Assembly: GCA_900315635.1 (NCBI GenBank)
Contig: OMZV01000004.1
Coordinates: 60,135 to 124,134, forward strand
Length of the DNA: 64,000 nucleotides
Direction: 5' to 3'
DNA from: an uncultured Prevotella sp.
Lineage (GTDB): Bacteria > Bacteroidota > Bacteroidia > Bacteroidales > Bacteroidaceae
This document shows, piece after piece, positions 17,968 to 26,353 of this stretch. The notes under the pieces are model-generated. The model searched no databases. It was not told where the DNA came from and saw only the letters and a list, made by a program, of their open reading frames with translations. Made by a program: the position numbers and the translations under genes. Positions within the stretch are counted from its first letter, which is position 1. Each line of letters begins with the position of its first letter.

Positions 17968-19356
17968 TTGAGTAATGAAGTTTTAAGCGGTATGACCGCA
18001 CGATATTATACACTGGGATGCAAGTTGAACTTCTCTGAGACAAGCACGTTCAGGAATGGACTGATGAACCTTGGAGTAAGCGATGCCAAAGAAGGCGTTC
18101 CTGCCGACATCTGCATAATCAACACTTGCTCCGTAACCGGTGAAGCCGACCATAAATGCAGGCAGATAATCCACCGAATGGTTCGTGAGAACCCTGATTC
18201 CTACGTTGTCGTAACCGGTTGCTATGCACAACTCGAGGCTCCGGAAATAGCTGCTATTCCCGGGGTTAGCCTTGTCTTGGGGTCGAATGAGAAAGCCACA
18301 CTGGTTTCCCGCGTTGCCACAGAGATTCAGGCCGAGAGGCAAAAGACTGAATCCGAAAGCAAGGAAAAGACTTTCGGAGAGAATCATTTGGAGAACGGAA
18401 AAGAGCAGGATGATGAAGTTGAAGTCAGTCCTTTACGTTCAATCCGCTCTTTCCAACCATCATGCTCACGCGGAAACAGAACAAGATTCTTCCTCAAGGT
18501 GCAGGACGGATGCAACTATTTCTGCACCTATTGCACTATCCCTTTCGCTCGTGGACTTTCACGCAACCCATCAATAGAGTCTTTGGTCAAGCAAGCCGAA
18601 CAGGCAGCTGCCGAAGGAGGCAAGGAGATTGTAATAACCGGAGTGAACATCGGAGACTTTGGCGAGACCACACACGAGAAGTTTATCGACCTCGTGAAGG
18701 CACTTGACCAGGTTAAGGGTATCCACCGCTACCGCATTTCCAGCCTTGAGCCCGACTTGCTCTCAGATGAACTAATCGACTATTGCGCACACAGCCGGGC
18801 ATTCATGCCACACTTCCACATTCCTCTGCAAAGCGGCTCCGATACCGTACTGAAGCTTATGCACCGCCGCTATGACACGGCTCTGTTCGCCCATAAGATA
18901 AACTATATAAAGAAGGTAATGCCCGACGCATTCATCGGCGTTGACGTAATGGTCGGCTGCCGTGGTGAGCATCCCGAGCATTTCGATGAGACCTACAGGT
19001 TCCTCGACTCGCTTCCCGTAACCCAGCTGCATGTATTTCCTTACAGCGAGCGTCCCGATACGGCAGCCCTTCGCATTCCATACGTTGTCGACAAGGCTGA
19101 GCGGAAGCGCCGTGCACACGAGCTAATCAGTTTGTCAAACAGAAAAACGCATGACTTTTATGCCGCTCACATCGGTCAAAAAGCCGAAGTACTGTTTGAG
19201 CATGCGCCGGAAGGACATCCCATGCACGGTTTCACCAGCAACTACATTAGAGTAGAATTGCCTGCAGAGAAAGCCTCCGACGAACTAGACAATGAACTTA
19301 TAACGGTAACCCTAGGCGGTTTCAACGCCGATGGCTCCGCACTTATAGCACAATGA
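17968..19356 (+). CDS. mtaB: tRNA t6A37 methylthiotransferase
   Basis: 462 residues if started at the TTG at 17968, 454 from the ATG at 17992; the ATG start keeps the conserved YYTLGCKLN start and is at least as likely. N-terminal UPF0004 domain with cysteines in GCKLN, NTCSV and GCYAQ, then the radical-SAM motif DGCNYFCTYC, and a C-terminal TRAM-like end. A charged insert of about 35 residues (near 118-150) separates the two cluster domains. It adds a methylthio group to N6-threonylcarbamoyladenosine at position 37 of tRNAs reading ANN codons. Its stop overlaps the glycosyltransferase start by 4 bases. Confidence 0.92.
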   Translation: MSNEVLSGMTARYYTLGCKLNFSETSTFRNGLMNLGVSDAKEGVPADICIINTCSVTGEADHKCRQIIHRMVRENPDSYVVVTGCYAQLEAPEIAAIPGVSLVLGSNEKATLVSRVATEIQAERQKTESESKEKTFGENHLENGKEQDDEVEVSPLRSIRSFQPSCSRGNRTRFFLKVQDGCNYFCTYCTIPFARGLSRNPSIESLVKQAEQAAAEGGKEIVITGVNIGDFGETTHEKFIDLVKALDQVKGIHRYRISSLEPDLLSDELIDYCAHSRAFMPHFHIPLQSGSDTVLKLMHRRYDTALFAHKINYIKKVMPDAFIGVDVMVGCRGEHPEHFDETYRFLDSLPVTQLHVFPYSERPDTAALRIPYVVDKAERKRRAHELISLSNRKTHDFYAAHIGQKAEVLFEHAPEGHPMHGFTSNYIRVELPAEKASDELDNELITVTLGGFNADGSALIAQ

Positions 19357-20405
19357 AAACAGCGATAGTCATACTTAACTGGAACGGTCGCAAAATGCTT
19401 GCCGAATATCTCCCGACTGTCATTGAATACAGTCGGGACGAAGCCGAGATAATAGTAGCCGACAATGCATCAACCGACGGCTCTATGTCTTGGTTGAAAG
19501 AGACATTTCCACAGGTAAGGCAGATAATCCTCGACCGTAATTACGGCTTTGCCGAAGGCTACAACCGTGCTTTAAAGCAAGTAGACGCAGAATACTATGT
19601 CTTGCTGAATTCCGACGTCCGGGTCACCCATCACTGGCTGACACCACTCATTGAGGTAATGGACACACATACCGACATCGCCGCATGTCAGCCGAAACTC
19701 CTTTCAATGCGGGACACCGATGCCTTCGAATATGCAGGAGCCTCAGGCGGTTACATCGACAAATATGGCTATCCGTTCTGTCGTGGCAGGATATTCGACA
19801 CCGTGGAAGATGACAACGGACAGTATGACAACGCCCAGGAAATCCTGTGGGCTACAGGCGCATGCCTTGTCATTCGCTCAAAGGATTATTGGGAAGCCGG
19901 TGGGCTCGACGGCAGGTTCTTCGCCCACAATGAAGAGATAGACCTTTGCTGGAGACTCCACCAGACAGGCCATAGAATCTATTGCTTCCCCGAAAGCGAA
20001 GTCTACCATGTCGGCGGAGGAACTCTCCCAAAGTCTAATCCGATGAAGACCTTCCTGAACTTCCGCAACAATCTTACCATGCTGTACAAGAACTTGCCCG
20101 ACGAAGACTTGCATCACGTCATGCGGGTACGTTGGGTTCTCGACTATCTCGCAGCTTTCGAGACTCTCATCTTAAATAGGAAGTGGGGCGACTTCTGCGC
20201 CATATTCCGTGCACGGAGAGCATTCCGACGCTGGCGTCACGACTTCGACAAAGACCGCAAGAAGCTGAAAGAAGAGATAAGTGAATCAAAGATAGAATCC
20301 CACGACTGCGGAACAACGTTCACACAAGACGGACGACGGATCTTCAGCATATTAAAGGAATACTACATTCACGGACATCACTACTACTCTGAATTGCCCG
20401 AGTAG
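19353..20405 (+). CDS. Family 2 glycosyltransferase (rhamnosyltransferase-like)
   Basis: 350 residues. GT-A fold markers: AIVILNWNG at the start, IIVADNASTDGS (nucleotide binding), RNYGFAEGYN, and the LNSDV metal-binding acidic motif near residue 87. EIDLCWRLHQTGH follows in the acceptor half. It resembles GT2 enzymes that add rhamnose or similar sugars to surface polysaccharide. No other glycan genes are near; the ATGA overlap with mtaB is a conserved-looking arrangement, not a functional clue. Cytoplasmic or membrane-associated. Confidence 0.85.
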   Translation: MKTAIVILNWNGRKMLAEYLPTVIEYSRDEAEIIVADNASTDGSMSWLKETFPQVRQIILDRNYGFAEGYNRALKQVDAEYYVLLNSDVRVTHHWLTPLIEVMDTHTDIAACQPKLLSMRDTDAFEYAGASGGYIDKYGYPFCRGRIFDTVEDDNGQYDNAQEILWATGACLVIRSKDYWEAGGLDGRFFAHNEEIDLCWRLHQTGHRIYCFPESEVYHVGGGTLPKSNPMKTFLNFRNNLTMLYKNLPDEDLHHVMRVRWVLDYLAAFETLILNRKWGDFCAIFRARRAFRRWRHDFDKDRKKLKEEISESKIESHDCGTTFTQDGRRIFSILKEYYIHGHHYYSELPE

Positions 20406-20468
20406 CCAATTCAAAATTTCCAAAAAAGAAAAGCCGACTTATACTAGCCGTTGTCAAAAAGGAAAATC

Positions 20469-20885
20469 ATGAAGACAACAACAAAGATAACAATAGCCGC
20501 TATGGCGTTAACCCTCATAGCCTGCGGACAGAAGAAGGAAGATGTAAAGCAATCCCAGACTCCGCCTGCCAGGAAAATCGAGATGGACATCCCGTCAGGA
20601 ACAAAGGCGCCAGCCACAGAACCGGTAGACACCATTCCCGGACAGACTCACATAAAGATAACATGCCGTTGTTTTGCCACGACAGATCCTGACCTGTTGG
20701 ACGTCATGCCACGCGACATTAAGTCGGCACGGCGTGACACAGCCTTATTAAGGCAGATAAACGAAGGACGCGTCTATGTAGTCCGGCCGGGCGAAACAGC
20801 ATATATCCTTACCAAGGACGAGGACCGGCTGCAACTTCGCTTCCCCGACAAGATAGCATGGGTCATGGCAAGTGACACAAAATAG
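20469..20885 (+). CDS. Small lipoprotein, unknown function
   Basis: 138 residues from the ATG at 20469; the upstream TTG start is less likely. Lipobox LIAC near residue 19, then a Lys/Gln-rich linker and a compact beta-rich domain (about 55-138). Not recognised. It follows the glycosyltransferase after 63 bases and may end the mtaB transcript. Confidence 0.7.
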   Translation: MKTTTKITIAAMALTLIACGQKKEDVKQSQTPPARKIEMDIPSGTKAPATEPVDTIPGQTHIKITCRCFATTDPDLLDVMPRDIKSARRDTALLRQINEGRVYVVRPGETAYILTKDEDRLQLRFPDKIAWVMASDTK

Positions 20886-21031
20886 AGTGCCGGAGCTGTT
20901 CACCCAAATCACTTTAATCTAATAGCCTCTTGTCTGTGTACGCCAACAACTTACGCCAAAAAGCCAAACCACACGACAAAAAAATAATAAAAAAAAGTTC
21001 TCATTTCCTTTAGATATTAAGAGATTTTGTA

Positions 21032-21112
21032 TAACTTTGCAAACACAGCAATCAGTCAAAACGGAAAACTTTCTTAGTAAGAAAAAATAAAATGTTATCC
21101 AAAACGGAAAAC
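21032..21112 (+). promoter_or_regulatory. nrdD promoter and repeat-rich leader
   Basis: A TAACTTTG -7 box (21032-21039) starts a leader of about 120 bases. The leader holds a 13-base direct repeat CAAAACGGAAAAC (21057-21069 and 21100-21112) and, between the copies, a 15-base inverted repeat TTTCTTA-G-TAAGAAA (21070-21084). These look like regulator-binding sites or an RNA switch; not a known NrdR box. Confidence 0.55.
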
Positions 21113-21164
21113 CTTTGTCGTCCTAGATTAAGAAAAGTTTCCTAAAAGATAAACCAAAAACCAA

Positions 21165-23348
21165 ATGGAAATAAAGAACTTTACCATCACAAAACGCGAC
21201 GGTTCGAAAGAGCAATTCTCTCTCGACAAGATTATGAATGCCATCCTTAAGGCATTCGACAGTGTTAAACAACCAGTAGACCTCGGCGCAGTTTCCAAGA
21301 TTCTGTCACACCTTGACATTCACAACGACATTACCGTTGAAGAAATACAGAACGAAGTTGAGGAAGCCCTCATGCGTGAAGGCTATTATAAGGTAGCCAA
21401 GAGCTTCATCATCTATCGCCAGGAGCATACCGAGGACCGCGAGGCTATGCAGCAGATGAAGTTCCTTACCGACTACATGGGTGCCGACAACGCAGCAACG
21501 GGCTCTAAGTTCGACGCTAACGCCAACGTAGAGCACAAGAATATCGCCACACTTATCGGCGAACTTCCTAAGCGTGGATTCATCCGTTTGAACCGTCGAT
21601 TACTAACCGAACGCATCAAGAAAATGTACGGAAAGAAGCTTGCCGACGAGTATATGGACAAGCTCAACCACCACTTTATATATAAGAATGACGAGACCAA
21701 CCTCGCCAACTACTGTGCATCCATCACGATGTATCCGTGGCTAATCGGCGGAACCGCTTCCATTGGCGGCAACTCCACAGCCCCGACGAACCTTAAGTCG
21801 TTCTGCGGCGGATTCATCAACATGGTATTCATAGTCAGCTCTATGCTTGCAGGAGCCTGCGCAACGCCTGAGTTCCTGATGTACATGAACTACTTCATAC
21901 AGAAGGAATACGGCAAGGACTACTATAAGCATGCCAACGATGTTGTCGACATGAGCCTCCGCCACCGCACTCTCGACAAAGTTATCACCGACTACTTCGA
22001 GCAAATAGTCTACTCGCTCAACCAGCCGACGGGTGCCCGCAACTTCCAGGCTGTGTTCTGGAACATCTCTTATTACGACAAGTACTACTTCGAGAGCCTC
22101 TTCGGCAACTTCTATTTCCCTGACGGTACAAAGCCAGACTGGGACGGACTGAGCTGGTTGCAGAAGCGATTCATGAAGTGGTTCAACAAGGAACGCACAC
22201 GTACAGTGCTCACATTCCCGGTTGAGACAATGGCTCTGCTGACTGAGAATGGCGACTGCAAGGATAAGGAATGGGGCGATTTCGCTGCCGAGATGTATTC
22301 CGAAGGCCACTCGTTCTTTACTTACATGAGCGACAATGCCGACTCACTGTCGTCCTGCTGTCGTCTCCGTAACGAGATTCAGGACAACGGATTCAGCTAC
22401 ACTCTCGGTGCCGGCGGTGTGTCAACAGGCTCAAAGTCAGTACTGACAATCAACCTGAACCGCTGCATTCAGTATGCCGTAAACCACAAGCTCGACTACA
22501 AGGAGTACCTTTCCGGCATCATCGACCTCTGCCATAAGGTACAGCTCGCATACAACGAGAACCTCAAGGAGCTGCAGAAGAATGGCATGCTGCCTCTGTT
22601 CGACGCCGGTTACATCAACATGAGCCGCCAGTATCTCACCATCGGAATCAACGGACTCGTAGAGGCTGCCGAGTTCATGGGCTTGAAGATTACTCCAAAC
22701 GACGATTATCTCCACTTCGTTCAGGGTATCCTCGGACTCATCGAGAAATACAACAAGGCTTACCGCACGAAGGACGTTATGTTCAACTGCGAGATGATTC
22801 CTGCCGAGAACGTCGGTGTAAAGCATGCCAAGTGGGACCGTGAGGACGGCTATTTCGTTCCACGCGACTGCTACAACTCATACTTCTATGTCGTTGAGGA
22901 CGACTCACTGACCATCCTCGACAAGTTCAAGCTTCATGGCGCACCGTACATTGAGCACCTCACCGGCGGCTCAGCACTCCACATGAACCTTGAAGAACAT
23001 CTGTCAAAGGCACAGTACCGCCAGCTCCTGCGTGTAGCCGCACAGGAAGGATGCAACTACTTCACGTTCAATATTCCTAACACGGTTTGCAATGACTGCG
23101 GTCATATCGACAAGCGATACCTGCACGAGTGCCCTGTTTGCCACTCCAAGGATGTCGACTATCTGACCCGTGTCATCGGTTACTTGAAGCGCGTCAGCAA
23201 CTTCTCAATGGCTCGCCAGGAAGAGGCTCACCGCCGCTACTACGCCACACAGTCGAAGTACACCGTGGGAACGACACAGGAAGACCTTGACAAAGCCGAG
23301 GCAGAGGCAGCCGAAAGCCAGAAGCCGAAGACCATAGCAATTAAGTAA
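21165..23348 (+). CDS. nrdD: Anaerobic (class III) ribonucleoside-triphosphate reductase
   Basis: 727 residues. An ATP-cone allosteric domain occupies about residues 1-95 (TKRDGSKEQFSLDKI). The glycyl-radical barrel follows with PTGARNFQAVFWNIS, TFPVETMALL and the SSCCRLRNE cysteine segment. At the C-terminus two CxxC pairs (CNDCG, CPVCH) bind zinc, and Gly672 in RVIGYLKR is the expected radical site. It reduces ribonucleotides to deoxyribonucleotides without oxygen, and is activated by NrdG. nrdG follows 90 bases later on the same strand. The same arrangement and ATP-cone are known from Prevotella NrdD. Confidence 0.96.
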   Translation: MEIKNFTITKRDGSKEQFSLDKIMNAILKAFDSVKQPVDLGAVSKILSHLDIHNDITVEEIQNEVEEALMREGYYKVAKSFIIYRQEHTEDREAMQQMKFLTDYMGADNAATGSKFDANANVEHKNIATLIGELPKRGFIRLNRRLLTERIKKMYGKKLADEYMDKLNHHFIYKNDETNLANYCASITMYPWLIGGTASIGGNSTAPTNLKSFCGGFINMVFIVSSMLAGACATPEFLMYMNYFIQKEYGKDYYKHANDVVDMSLRHRTLDKVITDYFEQIVYSLNQPTGARNFQAVFWNISYYDKYYFESLFGNFYFPDGTKPDWDGLSWLQKRFMKWFNKERTRTVLTFPVETMALLTENGDCKDKEWGDFAAEMYSEGHSFFTYMSDNADSLSSCCRLRNEIQDNGFSYTLGAGGVSTGSKSVLTINLNRCIQYAVNHKLDYKEYLSGIIDLCHKVQLAYNENLKELQKNGMLPLFDAGYINMSRQYLTIGINGLVEAAEFMGLKITPNDDYLHFVQGILGLIEKYNKAYRTKDVMFNCEMIPAENVGVKHAKWDREDGYFVPRDCYNSYFYVVEDDSLTILDKFKLHGAPYIEHLTGGSALHMNLEEHLSKAQYRQLLRVAAQEGCNYFTFNIPNTVCNDCGHIDKRYLHECPVCHSKDVDYLTRVIGYLKRVSNFSMARQEEAHRRYYATQSKYTVGTTQEDLDKAEAEAAESQKPKTIAIK

Positions 23349-23391
23349 ACGATACTCCCCGACTCCCTTTCAAATGGGGAAAAACCAACAG

Positions 23392-23420
23392 ACCCCGCCC
23401 CAACAAGGGCGGGGTTATTT
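23392..23420 (+). terminator. GC-rich hairpin between nrdD and nrdG
   Basis: ACCCCGCCC and GGGCGGGGT with a CAACAA loop, followed by TATTT. It sits 44 bases after the nrdD stop and 19 bases before nrdG, so it may attenuate rather than fully end the message. Confidence 0.65.
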
Positions 23421-23438
23421 GTCACAAGTAAGATAAAA

Positions 23439-23909
23439 ATGCTCAAATACGTAAATACAGATATAGTTTTCCAGGAGATACCCGACGAGACAACGCTCGC
23501 CATAAACCTGTCGCTATGTCCCTGCCGCTGCCCCGGATGCCACAGCCCGTACCTCTGGCAGGACACCGGTCACGAGCTGACGCCCGAATCTCTCGACATG
23601 CTTATCAACACCGACGGGAGCAACGCCATAACATGCGTCTGCTTCATGGGTGGCGACAACGACCCCGCTGCCATCGACGGGCTGGCTCGGTACATACACG
23701 ACAACTACCCCAACCTGAAGACGGGATGGTATACCGGGCGGACAGTCATATCGCCTTACGTCAACCGTCAGAACTTCGATTATATAAAGGTGGGACCATA
23801 CATCCGACATCTCGGACCACTCAAGTCGAAGACAACCAACCAGAGGATGTACCGCCGCGAAGCCGACGGATCGTTCAAGGACGTAACCGACTGGTTTTGG
23901 AAGAAATAG
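23439..23909 (+). CDS. nrdG: Anaerobic ribonucleotide reductase activating protein
   Basis: 156 residues. The radical-SAM cluster motif C-x3-C-x2-C is at Cys27, Cys31 and Cys34 (CPCRCPGC). The MGGDNDP segment and TGWYTGR follow. It uses S-adenosylmethionine and a 4Fe-4S cluster to put the glycyl radical on NrdD. Position directly after nrdD supports the call. Confidence 0.93.
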   Translation: MLKYVNTDIVFQEIPDETTLAINLSLCPCRCPGCHSPYLWQDTGHELTPESLDMLINTDGSNAITCVCFMGGDNDPAAIDGLARYIHDNYPNLKTGWYTGRTVISPYVNRQNFDYIKVGPYIRHLGPLKSKTTNQRMYRREADGSFKDVTDWFWKK

Positions 23910-23940
23910 AAGCAACAAGGAAACAAGAAGCCGACACAAG

Positions 23941-23985
23941 AAACGGTCATCAACATGCAGCCAGCATGCTGATGACCGTTTTTTG
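23941..23985 (+). terminator. Strong terminator after nrdG
   Basis: AAACGGTCATCA and TGATGACCGTTT form a long stem with an inner GCATGC region, followed by a T-run. Confidence 0.85.
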
Positions 23986-24097
23986 TTTTGGCAGAATTTC
24001 AAGCTCATTTAGTTGATTAAAAAGGCGAGGGTGTCGACCCGATAGAGGCAATAAGATACGAATAATTGACAAGATTTCCGAAAAGCTTTGCTTTGTG

Positions 24098-24138
24098 AGA
24101 GCCTGGTTGTCTAATCTGTTGACAATCAGGCTCTTTTC
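24098..24138. other. Orphan hairpin, terminator-like
   Basis: AGAGCCTGGTTGTC pairs with GACAATCAGGCTCT (14-base arms, one mismatch), followed by TTTCG. No gene ends directly before it on the plus strand, since nrdG already has a terminator 115 bases upstream. It could end a small RNA made from 23990-24135, but no promoter was found for one. The rest of the 531-base gap 23910-24440 holds the nrdG terminator, a repeat copy and the next gene's promoter. Confidence 0.45.
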
Positions 24139-24148
24139 GTTTAACGAC

Positions 24149-24258
24149 AAATCGCGTTCCAATTGGGCGTCTTTTGTGTTGTAAGAGATACCCGATTACG
24201 AGCTAAAAAATACCCAAATAGAAGCTAAAAGGGCATCTTTTACAAGGCGTTTAGCCGG
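24149..24258. repeat. Interspersed intergenic repeat, copy B
   Basis: Shares the modules of the copy near 10.4 kb: AATTGGGCGTCTTTT, TAAGAGATACCCGATTAC, and the end GGGCATCTTTTACAA-GG-CGTTTAGCC (from 24231), which matches copy A at all but two bases over 26. Confidence 0.75.
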
Positions 24259-24326
24259 GTTTTGATTTTTGTAAAATAATCGGACTAAAGCTAAACAAAA
24301 AATTATGAAATATTAAATGTAAACTT

Positions 24327-24358
24327 TTTGCTTTTGAGCGAAAATAATGTTATCTTTG
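24327..24358 (+). promoter_or_regulatory. Promoter of the isomerase-like gene
   Basis: TTTG (24327-24330), 20 bases, TATCTTTG (24351-24358). The leader is about 75 bases. Confidence 0.65.
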
Positions 24359-24440
24359 CATTCTAGTAAGAATTAGAATCGCTAAAACAAAAATTAGACA
24401 TCTATAAAAAACTAATAACATTACTAAATACGAAAAACTT

Positions 24441-25928
24441 ATGAAAATTAAAAGCACTAACATCCCAGAGGTCAAACTGGGTATCATTGCCGTAAGTCGT
24501 GACTGTTTCCCTATCCAACTGTCAACACAGCGCCGCGAGAACATCGTAAAAGAATATAAAGGTGAGATTTTCGACTGCAAGACTACTGTCGAGAACGATG
24601 CCGACATGCTCAAGGCTCTCGACGAGGTTCGCGAGGCAGGCTGCAACGCGCTCGTTGTATTCCTCGGCAACTTCGGTCCTGAGACTCCTGAGACTCTTAT
24701 CGCCCAGAAGTTCGACGGTCCTTGCATGTTCGTTGCTGCCGCTGAGGGCGATGGCGACATGATCAATGGTCGTGGCGATGCTTACTGCGGAATGCTTAAC
24801 TGCTCGTACAACCTCGGCATGCGCCACCTGAAGGGCTACATTCCAAAGTACCCTGTAGGCAGTGCTGACGATATAGCAAAGATGATTGAGGAGTTCGTGC
24901 CTATCGCTCGTGTCATCCTCGGTCTTAAGGGTCTGAAGATTATCACCTTCGGTCCGCGTCCACAGGACTTCTTCGCTTGCAACGCTCCTATCAAGGGGCT
25001 CTATGAGCTCGGCGTCGAGATAGAGGAGAACTCTGAGCTCGACCTGCTCGTCAGCTACCGCGAGCACAAGGACGACAAGCGTATTCCTGCCGTTTGCGAG
25101 GATATGCGCAAGGAGATGGGTCAAGGCAAGTACTATGAGACTCTGCTCCCACGCATGGCACAGTTTGAGCTCACACTGCTCGACTGGGCTGAGGCTCATA
25201 AGGGCAGCCGCAAGTATGTAGCATTCGCCGACAAGTGCTGGCCTGCATTCCCAAGCCAGTTCGGATTCGAGCCTTGCTATGTCAACAGCCGTCTCTGCTC
25301 TCGTGGCATCCCTGTAGGTTGCGAGGTCGACATTTACGGCGCTCTGTCAGAATACATCGGCATCTGCGCTTCGGGCGACACTGTCACACTGCTCGACATC
25401 AACAACTCTACCCCGAAGTACATCTACGACGAGGACATCACCAAGAAGTACGGCAACAAGTACGACATCACCGATACATTCATGGGCTTCCACTGCGGAA
25501 ACACTCCTTCATGCAAGATGTGCGCCAACCGTGCCATCAAGTACCAGCTCATCCAGCACCGTCTGCTTGAGACCGGCGACCCTGACTTCACACGTGGTAC
25601 TCTTGAGGGCGACATCGCCGCAAGTCCTATCACATTCTACCGTCTGCAGTGCGACAGCGAGGGCGAGCTCCGTTCATACATCGCACAGGGCGAGGTGCTC
25701 GACGTTCCTACACGCTCTTTCGGCGGCATAGGTATCTTCGCTATTCCGGAGATGGGACGCTTCTATCGCCATGTCCTCATCGAGAAGCACTACCCACACC
25801 ACGGCGCCGTTGCCTTCGAGCACGTCGGCAAGACCCTCTTCGAGGTGTTCCGCTATCTCGGCATCAAGGACATTCAGTACAACCGTCCGAAGAACCTGCC
25901 TTATCCAACAGAGAATCCGTTCGAGTAA
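24441..25928 (+). CDS. L-fucose/L-arabinose isomerase family protein
   Basis: 495 residues, cytoplasmic. The three-domain FucI/AraA-type fold is recognisable: LGIIAVSRDCFP at the start, NALVVFLGNFGPETPE (about 70-85), ITFGPRPQDFF (about 172-182), and the C-terminal half with CEVDIYGALSEY (metal-site Glu/Asp region) and MGFHCGNTPSCKMC. Family members interconvert aldoses and ketoses such as fucose and fuculose with Mn2+. The divergent Cys-rich stretch near 355-365 and the lack of fucose kinase or aldolase nearby leave the true substrate open. Codon use looks optimised (many GAC, AAG, CTC), which suggests high expression. Confidence 0.82.
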   Translation: MKIKSTNIPEVKLGIIAVSRDCFPIQLSTQRRENIVKEYKGEIFDCKTTVENDADMLKALDEVREAGCNALVVFLGNFGPETPETLIAQKFDGPCMFVAAAEGDGDMINGRGDAYCGMLNCSYNLGMRHLKGYIPKYPVGSADDIAKMIEEFVPIARVILGLKGLKIITFGPRPQDFFACNAPIKGLYELGVEIEENSELDLLVSYREHKDDKRIPAVCEDMRKEMGQGKYYETLLPRMAQFELTLLDWAEAHKGSRKYVAFADKCWPAFPSQFGFEPCYVNSRLCSRGIPVGCEVDIYGALSEYIGICASGDTVTLLDINNSTPKYIYDEDITKKYGNKYDITDTFMGFHCGNTPSCKMCANRAIKYQLIQHRLLETGDPDFTRGTLEGDIAASPITFYRLQCDSEGELRSYIAQGEVLDVPTRSFGGIGIFAIPEMGRFYRHVLIEKHYPHHGAVAFEHVGKTLFEVFRYLGIKDIQYNRPKNLPYPTENPFE

Positions 25929-25950
25929 AGTAAAGTTTACGGAATAAATA

Positions 25951-26002
25951 AATCCGTGCAATCAGTTGCAGCTCAGAGAGCTGGCGGTTGCACGGATTTT
26001 TT
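25951..26002 (+). terminator. Long terminator after the isomerase-like gene
   Basis: AATCCGTGCAA (25951-25961) pairs with TTGCACGGATT (25988-25998), with an inner CAGCTC/GAGCTG stem, followed by a T-run. Similar arms recur after htpG. Confidence 0.85.
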
Positions 26003-26026
26003 AATTAGTAAAAAAAGACGGAAAAA

Positions 26027-26058
26027 TTTGGAGTTGAGCAATAAAAGCATTACCTTTG
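26027..26058 (+). promoter_or_regulatory. Promoter of the ffs-tRNA transcript
   Basis: TTTG (26027-26030), 20 bases, TACCTTTG (26051-26058), about 22 bases before the mature SRP RNA end. Confidence 0.75.
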
Positions 26059-26080
26059 CACTCGCTTTGAAAGAAGCAAC

Positions 26081-26180
26081 ATGGGTCAGTCTCTTACGGC
26101 CAGCTCCCTTTGAATCCCCCAGGATGGGAACATAGCAAGGGTATTAGGTTGTAGCGGCGCGATAAGAATCGCTGACCCAC
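26081..26180 (+). ncRNA. ffs: Signal recognition particle RNA, small bacterial type
   Basis: A ~100-base RNA whose ends pair (TGGGTCAG at 26082 with CTGACCCA at 26172). The apical domain has the universal Ffh-binding signature: CAGG-nn-GGAA-nnn-AGCA around 26120-26138, with the GGAA tetraloop-type turn. It pairs with Ffh to target membrane proteins. It has its own promoter and is followed after 2 bases by tRNA-Thr, so both probably come from one precursor. Confidence 0.93.
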
Positions 26181-26182
26181 CC

Positions 26183-26256
26183 GCCTCTTTAGCTCAGTTG
26201 GCCAGAGCACGTGATTTGTAATCTCGGGGTCGTTGGTTCGAATCCGACAAGAGGCT
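26183..26256 (+). tRNA. tRNA-Thr (anticodon TGT)
   Basis: Acceptor GCCTCTT/AAGAGGC, D-arm GCTC/GAGC, anticodon loop TTTGTAA (anticodon TGT, reads ACA), T-arm GTTGG/CCGAC with loop TTCGAAT. The anticodon stem CGTGA/TCTCG has one T-T mismatch at its middle pair. No CCA is encoded. Confidence 0.93.
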
Positions 26257-26271
26257 CGATAAAAATCAAGG

Positions 26272-26335
26272 AACAGTTATATCAAGCGCGCCTCCTGCAT
26301 TGCCACCCAATAGTGAAATGCAGGAGGCGTTACTG
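26272..26335 (+). terminator. Terminator of the ffs-tRNA transcript
   Basis: CGCCTCCTGCAT (26289-26300) pairs with ATGCAGGAGGCG (26318-26329); the outer AACAGT/ACTGTT extends it and a TTTT follows. It occupies the first codons of a longer possible reading frame for the next gene, which supports that gene's later start. Confidence 0.8.
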
Positions 26336-26353
26336 TTTTATAAACATGCAAAT

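Noticed and set aside
17968-17991. TTG as sure start of mtaB
   Set aside because: The ATG at 17992 is equally consistent with the conserved start of the family, so the first eight codons are left open.
21165-23348. Possible frameshift in nrdD because of a long charged C-terminus
   Set aside because: Zinc cysteines, radical glycine and the end of the protein are all in one frame; the charged tail is just an extension.
26183-26256. tRNA as integration site of an island
   Set aside because: No repeated tRNA 3' end, integrase or foreign-looking genes follow; the desulfidase after it is an ordinary gene.
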